The notes under the pieces were generated by a model. That model was not told the DNA's origin. It worked only from the letters and a program-made list of their open reading frames with translations, and made no database searches. Shown piece after piece: positions 1 to 5,743 of a stretch of 7,659 nt of DNA (position 1 is its first letter; each line of letters begins with the position of its first letter). Made by a program: the position numbers and the translations under genes. The stretch is from Xanthobacteraceae bacterium (GTDB lineage Bacteria; Pseudomonadota; Alphaproteobacteria; Rhizobiales; Xanthobacteraceae): assembly GCA_030037185.1 (NCBI GenBank), contig JASHRR010001118.1, forward strand, positions 1-7,659, read 5' to 3'.

Positions 1-1174
1 ACAAGTGGTTTTGCAGATACTCGAATACGAAGTCGACGTCGGCGGAATGGAAGTTGGTCTTATAGGAGAGCGTGCCGTCGTCATCAAGCGAGATTGCACG
101 TTGGGCAGCAAATCCGCAAATGACGCGCTTGATTCTCATCTTGACGGCGTCCTTTCCGACCTTGTCAGTGCAAACTTGGCGTATGCCCCCGAGCGCACCA
201 CTATTGCAATAGCCCTCCAGGTCCCACATGATTATATCAGCTGTGGAAACGTCGGACCAGTCGAGCCTGGCCGTGAGACTCGTGTCGCACGTCTTGTTGG
301 TGCTATCGGCATGCCCGATGAGGCGCTCGTCGCCATGGGCCTCCAGCTGTCGAATCCTCAGCGATTGCGGCGGACCACCGTCCGGGCCCGGGAGAAGGAG
401 AAGATCGCCGATGGCGGCTTTGATGCGCCCAGAGGATGGGCGGCCGGCGACAGGCGCGGCGGCGTCGATCTCAATGGTGAGCGCTCGGTCAGCAAGCGTG
501 ACCGCGCCGTGGCCGCGATCACGAATGACGATGCGATCGAGGTCCGAGGCCACGGCCCTCTGACCCAGGGGATCGGCGAGCACCTCCTTAAAGGCGATGC
601 CCGCCATCTTGAGGGCATCGGCCACCGCGGACCACGCCGGCGAAGCATCGTCTGAGTGTTTTGCCTCCACGGCCACCCCGATGGTGGCGGCGCGCGCGCG
701 GGTCAGTTCCTTGCCAAGAGCGATGGCGACGCCGTAGGCGGCCGATCTGGTTGCTGGCGCGATCGCCAACGCGTCAGCGACTCCATCGCGTACGACGTCG
801 ACATCGCGGCCGTTCGTGGAGTATGGGACTGTTGGCCTTGATTCGAAGCTCGGGTACAGGCTGATCTCGCCGTCAGGGGAGACATGCAACATGTATCTGC
901 CGTCGTCGCGGACCATGTAGACGCTGCCACGCGAGGCCGGCTGCGGCGTCAGGGCAACAATCTCCTCCGACCCATCGAAGCGCAGCTTCGCCGGCGTGCC
1001 CAGACGATCGAGCACGAAGCCCACGCTTCCATCGACCGTACTGTAGTGACCGATGCGCAAGGGGGGACGGCGTTCCGCCGCCACTCCGGCGCCGTAGGTC
1101 CCAAGGCCGACGACCACAAACGCCACCACGATGGTGATCGCCACGCCTGCCTTCGGCGCGACCGTTCGCGTCAT
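1..1174 (-). CDS. Membrane-anchored protein of unknown function, C-terminus beyond the left edge
   Basis: The minus strand stays open from an ATG at 1174 to the window edge, 391 codons without a stop, so the C-terminus is missing. The N-terminus MTRTVAPK is followed by one hydrophobic stretch at about residues 9-30 (rich in Val, Ile and Ala), which fits a signal anchor or uncleaved signal peptide. The rest would then lie in the periplasm. Further on there is a mixed Ala/Val/Asp-rich region, and the last 100 visible residues contain four spaced cysteines and end with a segment reading DFVFEYLQN. I do not recognise a named domain. The start is uncertain: in-frame ATGs also occur at 1243 (MTDSGKGE, with a GGGGG stretch about 10 bases upstream) and at 1288. 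I prefer 1174 because it puts the hydrophobic segment at the N-terminus, with a weak GGGA at suitable spacing. That the frame is coding is well supported by its length and sensible composition. The function is unknown. Confidence 0.75.
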   Translation of the reverse strand, partial: MTRTVAPKAGVAITIVVAFVVVGLGTYGAGVAAERRPPLRIGHYSTVDGSVGFVLDRLGTPAKLRFDGSEEIVALTPQPASRGSVYMVRDDGRYMLHVSPDGEISLYPSFESRPTVPYSTNGRDVDVVRDGVADALAIAPATRSAAYGVAIALGKELTRARAATIGVAVEAKHSDDASPAWSAVADALKMAGIAFKEVLADPLGQRAVASDLDRIVIRDRGHGAVTLADRALTIEIDAAAPVAGRPSSGRIKAAIGDLLLLPGPDGGPPQSLRIRQLEAHGDERLIGHADSTNKTCDTSLTARLDWSDVSTADIIMWDLEGYCNSGALGGIRQVCTDKVGKDAVKMRIKRVICGFAAQRAISLDDDGTLSYKTNFHSADVDFVFEYLQNHL

Positions 1175-2314
1175 GGCAGTAATCCCGAAATACGATCCGC
1201 CGCGGCACCTCTGTGAGGTCTCGCCTTTACCGCTGTCTGTCATATCGAACACGCCCCCGATGTGCACGCAACACGCGAATATCTTCATGTTGCCGCGAAA
1301 AGTGGCGAAAAAAAATGCTGTGCCGCCAGCGGTCCGCAGCTGCCGCAGCCCCTTTTGTTTACAACTGATCGAGCGCGTCGTACCAGTGCCCCGGGGCCCC
1401 GCCGCCGCACCAGGCGGCTGGTGCACTTGCTATCGGACAGCGGCAAACCCAATAGCGCGCCCAGCCCGAGCAGCCTTGCAGTGCGCTGTCGGCCCGACCC
1501 TTGTGGTCGCCCGGTGCAACAGTGGTGGCTGTCACGGGCCCGTAATGCCTGCATTAACGTTTGGTAAAAAGTTAACTTGTGTTAACGTGTGGTCGCGCGC
1601 GGCTCATCCGGCCGCGCCTGGCTCCGACCTCGCGAATGCTCCTCATTCCCGCGAAGGTCGGGGCCTCCACGTTGTCGCCAGCATTGCCGGCGCCTGCTCG
1701 GCGTGCAGCGGTCGCCGGCGCGGCCGTTTGTGACAAGAAAAGCCCTAGCGCCCCGTCGACGTCCGCAATGCCTTTCCCGCCCTGCACACCAGAGGGTCGG
1801 GCCGCCTTTGCGTTTGTCCGCTGATTCGCGACATCGAGCGCGGCCGGCTCTCGTTCCGCCGCCATCGATCGCGCGACTCTCGCGCGCCGAACGTAGTCGA
1901 GACATAGGCCTGCACTTTGTTGACATTGTCAGGGCGGGACCAGGTCGTAGGCGAACGACCGCAACAGGTCCGCTGATACCCGTGAGCCGCCGATGATCGA
2001 CGAGTCGGGCCAGAGATGGCGTCCCGAGCGAACCATGTTTGCGGTTCGGCATAGCCGTCAGTCGGAGCGACGAGAGGAGGGTTGGCCCTCGGTCGCCAAT
2101 CCCACACTCTGTCAACTTCAGACGCCGTGTCGCCGCGACAGCCAGAGGAGGCAACTCCGCTAGCAGGTCACTTGGCCGCCCGAGACGGCTCAAGCACAAT
2201 CCTTGCGAACTTCACGCAGCGAACCGACCACGAGTGCCTCTAACTGATCGATGCGGTATCAAAGGCGAGTGCCGTTGCTGATCCGTAGCTTGACAATCGC
2301 ATCTGGACGCCATT
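1175..2314. other. About 1.1 kb without a defensible gene
   Basis: Several open frames exist on both strands, but they overlap one another, have arginine/proline/alanine-rich translations typical of shadow frames in GC-rich DNA, and lack convincing ribosome binding sites. The only local landmark is an AT-rich patch at 1553-1586 with three TTAAC-containing motifs, two of them GTTAAC hexamers ten bases apart (1571-1576 and 1581-1586). Upstream regulatory DNA for the minus-strand membrane protein gene probably lies in the part nearest 1175-1350. I see no tRNA, rRNA or CRISPR structure here. Degraded coding remnants too diverged for me to recognise cannot be excluded. Confidence 0.5.
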
Positions 2315-2687
2315 CAAAGTCGAAACTGCGCGGTTGGGCGGAGTACCACTTCGGCACGCATGCGTAGGCCTACCGAGAAGCCGACAATCATGTCCGGCAA
2401 TCGGAGACGGCACTTCCTCCGCCGTCGGCACAAGATGCAATCGAGCGGTACCCGCAGATTTTCCTTCAAGGAAATCCATGGACCCCTCGGCGTCTCGTGT
2501 CTCCAACGGATGCATTTGAAACCACTGCCACTTAAGACGCCGGCATGGACCGAACTGACGCAATGACATGCGATGAAACCAGTCGGAGAGCTGGATGTCG
2601 GAAATCGGCACGTCAGGTTCGAAGAGCGGGGATGGGAAACGGGCGATTGGCACGGCCTCGCACACCGCGCCCATCCTTGGACTCTAC
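2315..2687 (+). mobile_element. Group II intron remnant 1, 3' part: maturase C-terminus plus domains V and VI
   Basis: The plus strand encodes a decayed end of a group II intron reverse transcriptase/maturase. It starts with KLRGWAEYHFGT, resembling the domain X motif LRGWxNYFxxGT. An in-frame TAG at 2365-2367 follows, then AYREADNHV, then a frameshift near 2405 into HFLRRRHKMQSSGTRRFS, which matches the usual RHFLRRRHKVxxxGTRRFS ending of these proteins. The RNA end of the intron follows about 20 bases after the protein's stop: a domain V-like hairpin at 2588-2620 and a domain VI-like stem (GGATGGG at 2630-2636 pairing with CCCATCC at 2670-2676). The likely intron 3' end is near 2687, directly next to the ABM gene stop codon. 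The upstream protein part is not on this strand; it lies inverted at 3053-3347. The stop and frameshift make this a dead element. Confidence 0.7.
2588..2620 (+). ncRNA. Group II intron domain V, decayed
   Basis: The 33-nt element starts GAGCTGGATG and ends TCAGGTTC. It has the domain V architecture: an AGC triad at the 5' base, an upper stem TGTCG/CGGCA closed by a GAAA-containing loop, a two-base CG bulge on the 3' side, and a lower stem. The lower stem pairs G-C, A-T, G-T, C-G and T-G and then meets a G/A mismatch. This suggests the 3' strand has drifted from a form that paired fully with GAGCTGGA. Its position right after the maturase C-terminus supports the call independently. Catalytic activity is unlikely. 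Confidence 0.6.
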
Positions 2688-3014
2688 TTAACCCTGGCTC
2701 TCCGCAGGCTCATCGAGAAGAACGACTTCATATGTGTGCGGATCGATGCGTGAAGCGTTCTGGAGAAACTGTGCGAAGTCCGATCGATGCCTATTTAGGA
2801 AGGCATCAAAGTGCGCCTGGGATCGCCAGTGGGCATAGTTGATGACCCGAGTACCATCCATGCTTTTGTGCAGGGCTGTTCCAATGTAACCGGGCTCATC
2901 TCTCACCGCTTGGGTGAAACGAACCCACTGATCGATGAGGGCCTGCTGCTTCTCAGGGGTCGTCTCGAAGACGTTGATCAATGTGACGACCTCCCCATCT
3001 TTGGAAATGCGCAT
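2688..3014 (-). CDS. Antibiotic biosynthesis monooxygenase (ABM) domain protein
   Basis: This is an intact 108-residue protein of the ABM superfamily (dimeric ferredoxin-like fold). It begins MRISKDGEVVTLINVFET, the first beta strand of the fold. Next come PEKQQALIDQWVRF (helix), EPGYIGTALHKSMDGTRVINYAHW (two strands with the family's typical GTRVINYAxW turn) and AHFDAF (second helix), ending in a strand HTYEVVLLDEP. Known members are small cofactor-free monooxygenases acting on quinones or polyketides, or heme-degrading enzymes. The sequence does not reveal the substrate here, and no heme-binding signature is evident. The ATG at 3014 is well placed behind a run of six G (GGGGGGA, spacing about 6). 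The stop touches the group II intron 3' end at 2687. Only about 38 bases separate the start from intron coding sequence, so the present upstream region is probably not the original one. Confidence 0.85.
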   Translation of the reverse strand: MRISKDGEVVTLINVFETTPEKQQALIDQWVRFTQAVRDEPGYIGTALHKSMDGTRVINYAHWRSQAHFDAFLNRHRSDFAQFLQNASRIDPHTYEVVLLDEPAESQG

Positions 3015-3052
3015 GTGTTTCCCCCCATCATCGACACGCTGCTTGCTTATGC

Positions 3053-3347
3053 GTTGAGTTGTTTACCTACCTCGTGCCACGGCTTAAAGTTGCCCGGCGC
3101 CAGGATTTCTCCGACCGTGTCCTGAGCCTCCTTAGGCTTTTCTTGGATGGTGCCGCACCCCCGTATCGGTGTCCGTTCTTACGCGAGGAGTACGGTCCGA
3201 ACGGTATGCCAAGGAAGTGTGGGCATCTTTCGGCTGCGTTTTCGTCTCATTGAGCGTCAACCCAAGCTTGGTTGGTCATCACGGCCTTCGTCCGCGCCAG
3301 GCCTCGACCGTGTATCCGCGGCTGAGGATGACGAAGTCGTCGGCATT
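3053..3347 (-). pseudogene. Group II intron remnant 1, reverse transcriptase core, broken
   Basis: The minus strand shows a reverse transcriptase/maturase in pieces. NADDFVILSRGYTVEA at about 3347-3300 corresponds to the catalytic YADDFVILSRG block, with Asn in place of Tyr. A frameshift into TKAVMT follows, then KLGLTLNETKT, FLGIPFGPYSSRKNGHRY, APSKKSLRRL and finally VGEILAPGNFKPWHEV with the residues GKQLN ending at 3053. These blocks follow the order expected for a group II intron protein (palm, then thumb/domain X linker). The next expected block, LRGWxNYF, is absent on this strand because the sequence leaves the intron here. It reappears in opposite orientation at 2323. At least three frameshifts, a TGA after the YADD block and loss of everything N-terminal to YADD show that it is nonfunctional. 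Confidence 0.75.
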
Positions 3348-3584
3348 TCCCCGCTCGCATGGCCTTCCCGGATTAGGTGGCGGGTCGGCGTCCCCGATTT
3401 TCTTTAGAGGCCTGCTCAGGTTTCACTCACGTTACGGCCGCCCGGCTGCTCAACCGCTTCACGCGTGTGACACGGCTTCGACCCGGCCAGTTGCCCAGCC
3501 GCGCCGCTCGTCAGCTACCGGACCGATCGACTTATCTGGGTGGATTCTTCCTCCGCTGGTTATCCGAGCCCTCGGGGCGCACAC
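3348..3584 (-). mobile_element. Group II intron remnant 1, 5' end and part of domain I
   Basis: On the minus strand the segment begins GTGTGCGCC at 3584, fitting the GUGYG 5' consensus of group II introns. It continues through a purine-rich domain I-like stretch (CCAGCGGAGG, GTCGGTCCGGTAGC-type sequence around 3525-3545, CGTGAGTGAAACCTGAG around 3425) that resembles bacterial intron ribozyme 5' regions. Near 3400 the resemblance fades, and the sequence jumps within about 60 bases to the YADD block of the reverse transcriptase. Domains II-III and the first part of the protein have therefore been deleted. The intron 5' boundary lies about 145 bases upstream of ihfA on the opposite strand. The exact boundary (3584 or 3582) is not resolved. 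Confidence 0.55.
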
Positions 3585-3657
3585 CTCATTAACCATGTTT
3601 GGCGACAGACAACGTTACCGAAGTCGCGGCACTGAACCTAAGCCTCAAAGACATGCA

Positions 3658-3686
3658 TTGACCCCGCCCATGCAACGCTATATCCT
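3658..3686 (+). promoter_or_regulatory. Candidate sigma-70-type promoter for ihfA
   Basis: TTGACC at 3658-3663 and TATCCT at 3681-3686 are separated by 17 bases, matching housekeeping -35 and -10 elements at five and four of six positions. Transcription would start near 3693, about 35 bases before the ihfA start codon. The site lies between the intron 5' end and the gene, so intron insertion would have left it intact. I see no GG-N10-GC sigma-54 element in this stretch. Confidence 0.35.
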
Positions 3687-3728
3687 TGAACTTTAAGTAG
3701 ATATCGATTTCGTGCATCGGGGCTGGCG

Positions 3729-4091
3729 ATGGCCGGAAAGACGATTACGCGCGCAGATCTCTCCGAGGTCGTTTATCGGCAGATAGGTCTATCGCGAACC
3801 GAGGCCGCAGCGTTCGTCGAAATCGTGCTCAAGGAAATCACGGACTGCATCGAGCGCGGCGAGGCCGTAAAGCTCTCGTCGTTCGGCTCCTTCGTGGTGC
3901 GCAAGAAGGGGCAACGCGTCGGCCGTAATCCCAAAACCGGGACGGAAGTGCCAATCGCGCCGCGATGGGTTATGGTGTTCAAGCCGTCGGCAATTCTCAA
4001 GCAGCTCATCAACGCAGCTCCAGGCCCCAATCCCGGCAGTAGCACGCCCCGCTATGCCGCGTTCTCAGAAAAAACTTCTCCCTCGACCTAA
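3729..4091 (+). CDS. ihfA: Integration host factor alpha subunit
   Basis: This is a 120-residue HU/IHF-family protein. Residues 1-45 form the helical dimerisation body ([19 protein letters not shown], then a second helix to about residue 42). [24 protein letters not shown] (residues 48-71) is the classic HU/IHF signature leading into the DNA-binding arm, with the intercalating proline at residue 75 in EVPI. The N-terminal [11 protein letters not shown] and the RNPKTG arm fit alphaproteobacterial IHF alpha rather than HU or IHF beta. IHF bends DNA as an alpha/beta heterodimer and assists nif/fix sigma-54 promoters and site-specific recombination. Two oddities stand out: residue 80 is Trp where IhfA normally has Arg in PRRVMVF, and the C-terminus after KQLIN runs about 25 residues of low-complexity Pro/Ser/Thr sequence. 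Located in an accessory region, it is likely a second copy. The start codon has only a weak GGGG upstream. Confidence 0.9.
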   Translation: MAGKTITRADLSEVVYRQIGLSRTEAAAFVEIVLKEITDCIERGEAVKLSSFGSFVVRKKGQRVGRNPKTGTEVPIAPRWVMVFKPSAILKQLINAAPGPNPGSSTPRYAAFSEKTSPST

Positions 4092-4265
4092 AGGCGAGCC
4101 GCATTGGCCTCTGCTAAAGGGTGGCGGCTTGCACATCGACCACCCGACCCTTGGCGTCCGTGTCATCGTGGTCGCCGGCGATCAATGCCCAGTAAGCTGT
4201 CGGTTCGGAGGCCCCGACGGCCATCTCGAGTACACCGTGTCCGGGGCAACTGATTGCTGCACTGC
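4092..4265. other. Short unassigned stretch between ihfA and transposase debris
   Basis: No gene is called here. On the minus strand one frame stays open to about 4122 and reads, among others, EPTAYWALIAGDHDDTDAKG. On the plus strand an open frame overlapping the ihfA end runs to 4311. Neither resembles a family I know. The minus-strand reading may be a further decayed continuation of the IS110-like fragment, but I cannot show it. Confidence 0.35.
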
Positions 4266-4403
4266 TTTGCCCCCTGAGTTGCCTGTTTCGCCTCGAAGCA
4301 TCCTGACATAGCTCGCGTACGCCATGAACTTCGTCGGCAGTCGAACCCTCAGTTGACCATGGGGTCTTCGCATCGGTTCCCTTATCGTCGTTGCCGTCAA
4401 TAC
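4266..4403 (-). pseudogene. IS110-family transposase fragment (probable)
   Basis: On the minus strand, in the same reading frame as the preceding IS630 piece, the translation changes to VLTATTI followed by LPTKFMAYASYV, and then SGGK. This order resembles the C-terminal transposase_20 region of IS110/IS116 transposases: the motif vTAtxIxxExGDxxRF, then xxLMAYLGLVPSExSSGGK. Only about 46 residues are recognisable, and the spacing between MAYAS and SGGK is longer than usual. No IS110 N-terminal DEDD domain lies nearby. It is best read as debris fused onto the IS630 remnant. Confidence is moderate because the match rests on a few motifs. Confidence 0.4.
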
Positions 4404-4424
4404 GCGCTCGTTTTCAACAGTCCG

Positions 4425-4963
4425 GGTGTGAGCTGGATAGGCGGCATCGAGAAGCTTGAGAAATTCGATGAATTCGCAACTGCGATGACGGTCCCTGACG
4501 AGCGCGTGAACCTGACCGCTGAGCAAATCAATACCGGCCAGCAAACTGACGGTGCCATGGCGCTTGTATTCGTGATCGCGTGGGAAGGTCGCGCGCACGC
4601 CGAGCCCGGGTGGCAGGTCCGGCGCCATGTTGGCAATCGCCTGAATTCCGGGCTTCTCGTCGTACGAAATGATCGACGGCGTCGCTCTTGTTTGGCTGCT
4701 GCCGCGGTCTCCTTGATGAGCTTGACCTCGCGATAGACACACAAAACCTCAGCCATCTTCTGCTTGAACTCCGGGTCGCGGCGCTCCAGGTAGTAGCGGA
4801 CCTTGTGCGGCTTGATCTCCTGCTGGTTGAGGATCTTACACAAGGTGCCTTGCGCCAGCTTGGCGAGGCAGAGATGCCCCTCCGCTGGCCCATGCTCACG
4901 CACATGGCGAGCGAGAAGGCGTGTCGTCCACAGTTCGTGCGGATAGCCGAGTTCTTTGGGCAA
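4425..4963 (-). pseudogene. IS630-family transposase, central part, frameshifted
   Basis: The minus strand encodes the middle of a transposase of the rhizobial IS630 family. PKELGYPHELWTTRLLARHV (from 4960) leads through CLAKLAQGTLCKILNQ and KPHKVRYYLERRDPEFKQKMAEVLCVYREV. After a change of frame near 4690 it continues with IISYDEKPGIQAIA (4673 on), RDHEYKRHGTVSLLAGIDLL, and FIEFLKLLDAAYPAHT, ending at 4425. The YDEKPG block carries the first acidic residue of the DDE triad. The expected next blocks with the second Asp (LDNHSAH) and the Glu region are missing, because the sequence switches to an IS110-like piece. The frame change involves a short NKSDAV segment in the third frame; a two-base loss in GTCG(CG)ATC would explain its second step. 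The element is dead. Confidence 0.8.
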
Positions 4964-5235
4964 AAAACGACAGGCTTTCCCGAGAGGCCAGCAGCATCCG
5001 CGCCCTCTCCACCCGGATCGCCGGCTCCGAACGCGAGCGGCTAATCTCCTTCAACGCCGGGCGGCGGCCGGTCATCGAGCGCCGCCATCGGGCCTTCGAC
5101 TGCGGCTCGCTCCATGGAAGTAGCGGTAGCGCGTGCCCTGGGCGTGCACCATCAGACGGTCCAGCGCTGGGGAAGGCACCGACGATCACTGCCGAGGCCA
5201 AGGCCTGGATCGCGGATTTGGCTTGCCGTAAGGCC
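4959..5235. pseudogene. IS630 transposase N-terminal region, shuffled in order and orientation
   Basis: Four N-terminal blocks of the same transposase family are present but scrambled. Minus strand 5075-4959 reads GRRPALKEISRSRSEPAIR followed by VERARMLLA, the protein's beginning. Minus strand 5115-5056 reads MERAAVEGPMAALDDRPPPG, the linker after the helix-turn-helix. Plus strand 5114-5173 reads VAVARALGVHHQTVQRWG, the helix-turn-helix itself. Plus strand 5170-5235 reads KAPTITAEAKAWIADLACRKA, the block that should directly precede PKELGYPHELW. The expected order is start, helix-turn-helix, linker, AEAKAW block, PKELGY block. The linker and start blocks overlap at 5056-5075 in different frames. 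The turnover between strands falls on the 8-bp palindrome TCCATGGA (5111-5118). This is not a simple truncation; it requires more than one rearrangement or parts from more than one IS copy. Confidence 0.65.
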
Positions 5236-5459
5236 ATGTCGTTCACCGCCAATTCAATCGATCGCCGCCATCCCGCCATGACTTTTTATCCATGCTGCCG
5301 AATCACTGTCAGCTTACATGTCATGGCGAAAAACGGAATCCTCGCGCATCGCGAGTAAGGATCAGTGTCAGGGAATCGCTGTACTAGCAATGAGTGGCGG
5401 GCATGACCGCAATTGGCCCGGGGCTGCCGGGTTGGGCGCTGCAGCATGTCGGCAGCTAT

Positions 5460-5681
5460 CTCGGGTGAAGCCGCTGTGGCTCATGTCGCTCAGGCGGCGC
5501 AGCCAAACGGCTCGCCTCCGCTGGGAGAAGTTCACCCGGCTCGTCGCCCCCTTCTTTACCGCCAATCGGGACGCTACACCCGCTGCCAGGTCAAGCTTCG
5601 ACGCCAAAACCCGAGGGAGGAGCCCGGTGGCGCACGCCGGGATCTGTGCGGGGGCGGGGAGCAATCCTAGTCTACCGCGAT
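5460..5681 (+). mobile_element. Group II intron remnant 2: maturase C-terminus with domains V and VI
   Basis: The plus strand reads VKPLWLMSLRRRSQTARLRWEK followed by FTRLVAPFF at about 5465-5560. This resembles the extreme C-terminus of another type of group II intron protein (LRRRSQxxRxTWExFxRL). A weaker FDAKTRG follows. The RNA end comes next: GAGCCCGGTG joined to GCGCACGCCGGGATC at 5620-5644 (domain V stem with the loop deleted), then TGTGCGGGGGC and CTACCGCGAT, which look like domain VI and the intron 3' end at about 5681. It differs in type from the intron at 2315-3584. The 3' end lies about 60 bases upstream of the desulfhydrase start codon. The frame happens to be open into that gene, which produces a spurious long N-terminal extension. 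Confidence 0.55.
5620..5644 (+). ncRNA. Group II intron domain V lacking its tip
   Basis: The stem GAGCCCGG pairs with CCGGGATC except at one position, and is followed by TGTGCGGGGG as in RmInt1-like introns. The expected distal stem and GNRA-type loop are missing: the two arms are separated by only TGGCGCACG. Comparison with the form I remember for this intron type (GTG, then CGGTAACA, then GCG) suggests deletion of eight bases at the tip. The comparison is from memory. Confidence 0.45.
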
Positions 5682-5743
5682 CCTACGGTTCATTCCGGCT
5701 TCGCACGGGAGAGTTTGACTGTAGTGGAATGGGAGTACGAGTG

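Noticed and set aside
1582..2199. 205-residue minus-strand open frame
   Set aside because: Arg/Pro/Ala-rich, overlapped by equally long frames on the other strand, no ribosome binding site and no recognisable motif.
2240..2674. 144-residue minus-strand open frame
   Set aside because: It is the antisense of the intron maturase end and domains V/VI, which explain this stretch better.
3169..3696. 175-residue plus-strand open frame
   Set aside because: It is the reverse complement of intron domain I and the reverse transcriptase pieces. Such antisense frames are often misannotated as hypothetical proteins.
4054..4311. Plus-strand open frame overlapping the end of ihfA
   Set aside because: No recognisable motif, and it overlaps ihfA and the IS110-like fragment on the other strand.
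5390..5415. Possible sigma-54 promoter (TGGC...GC) upstream of the desulfhydrase gene
   Set aside because: The spacing between GG and GC is 11 instead of 10, and the TTGC part is absent.
5318..5743. Long in-frame N-terminal extension of the desulfhydrase (start at 5318)
   Set aside because: The extension resembles intron maturase and intron RNA rather than a protein domain. The enzyme family starts near 5744, where a GGGAG ribosome binding site is present.
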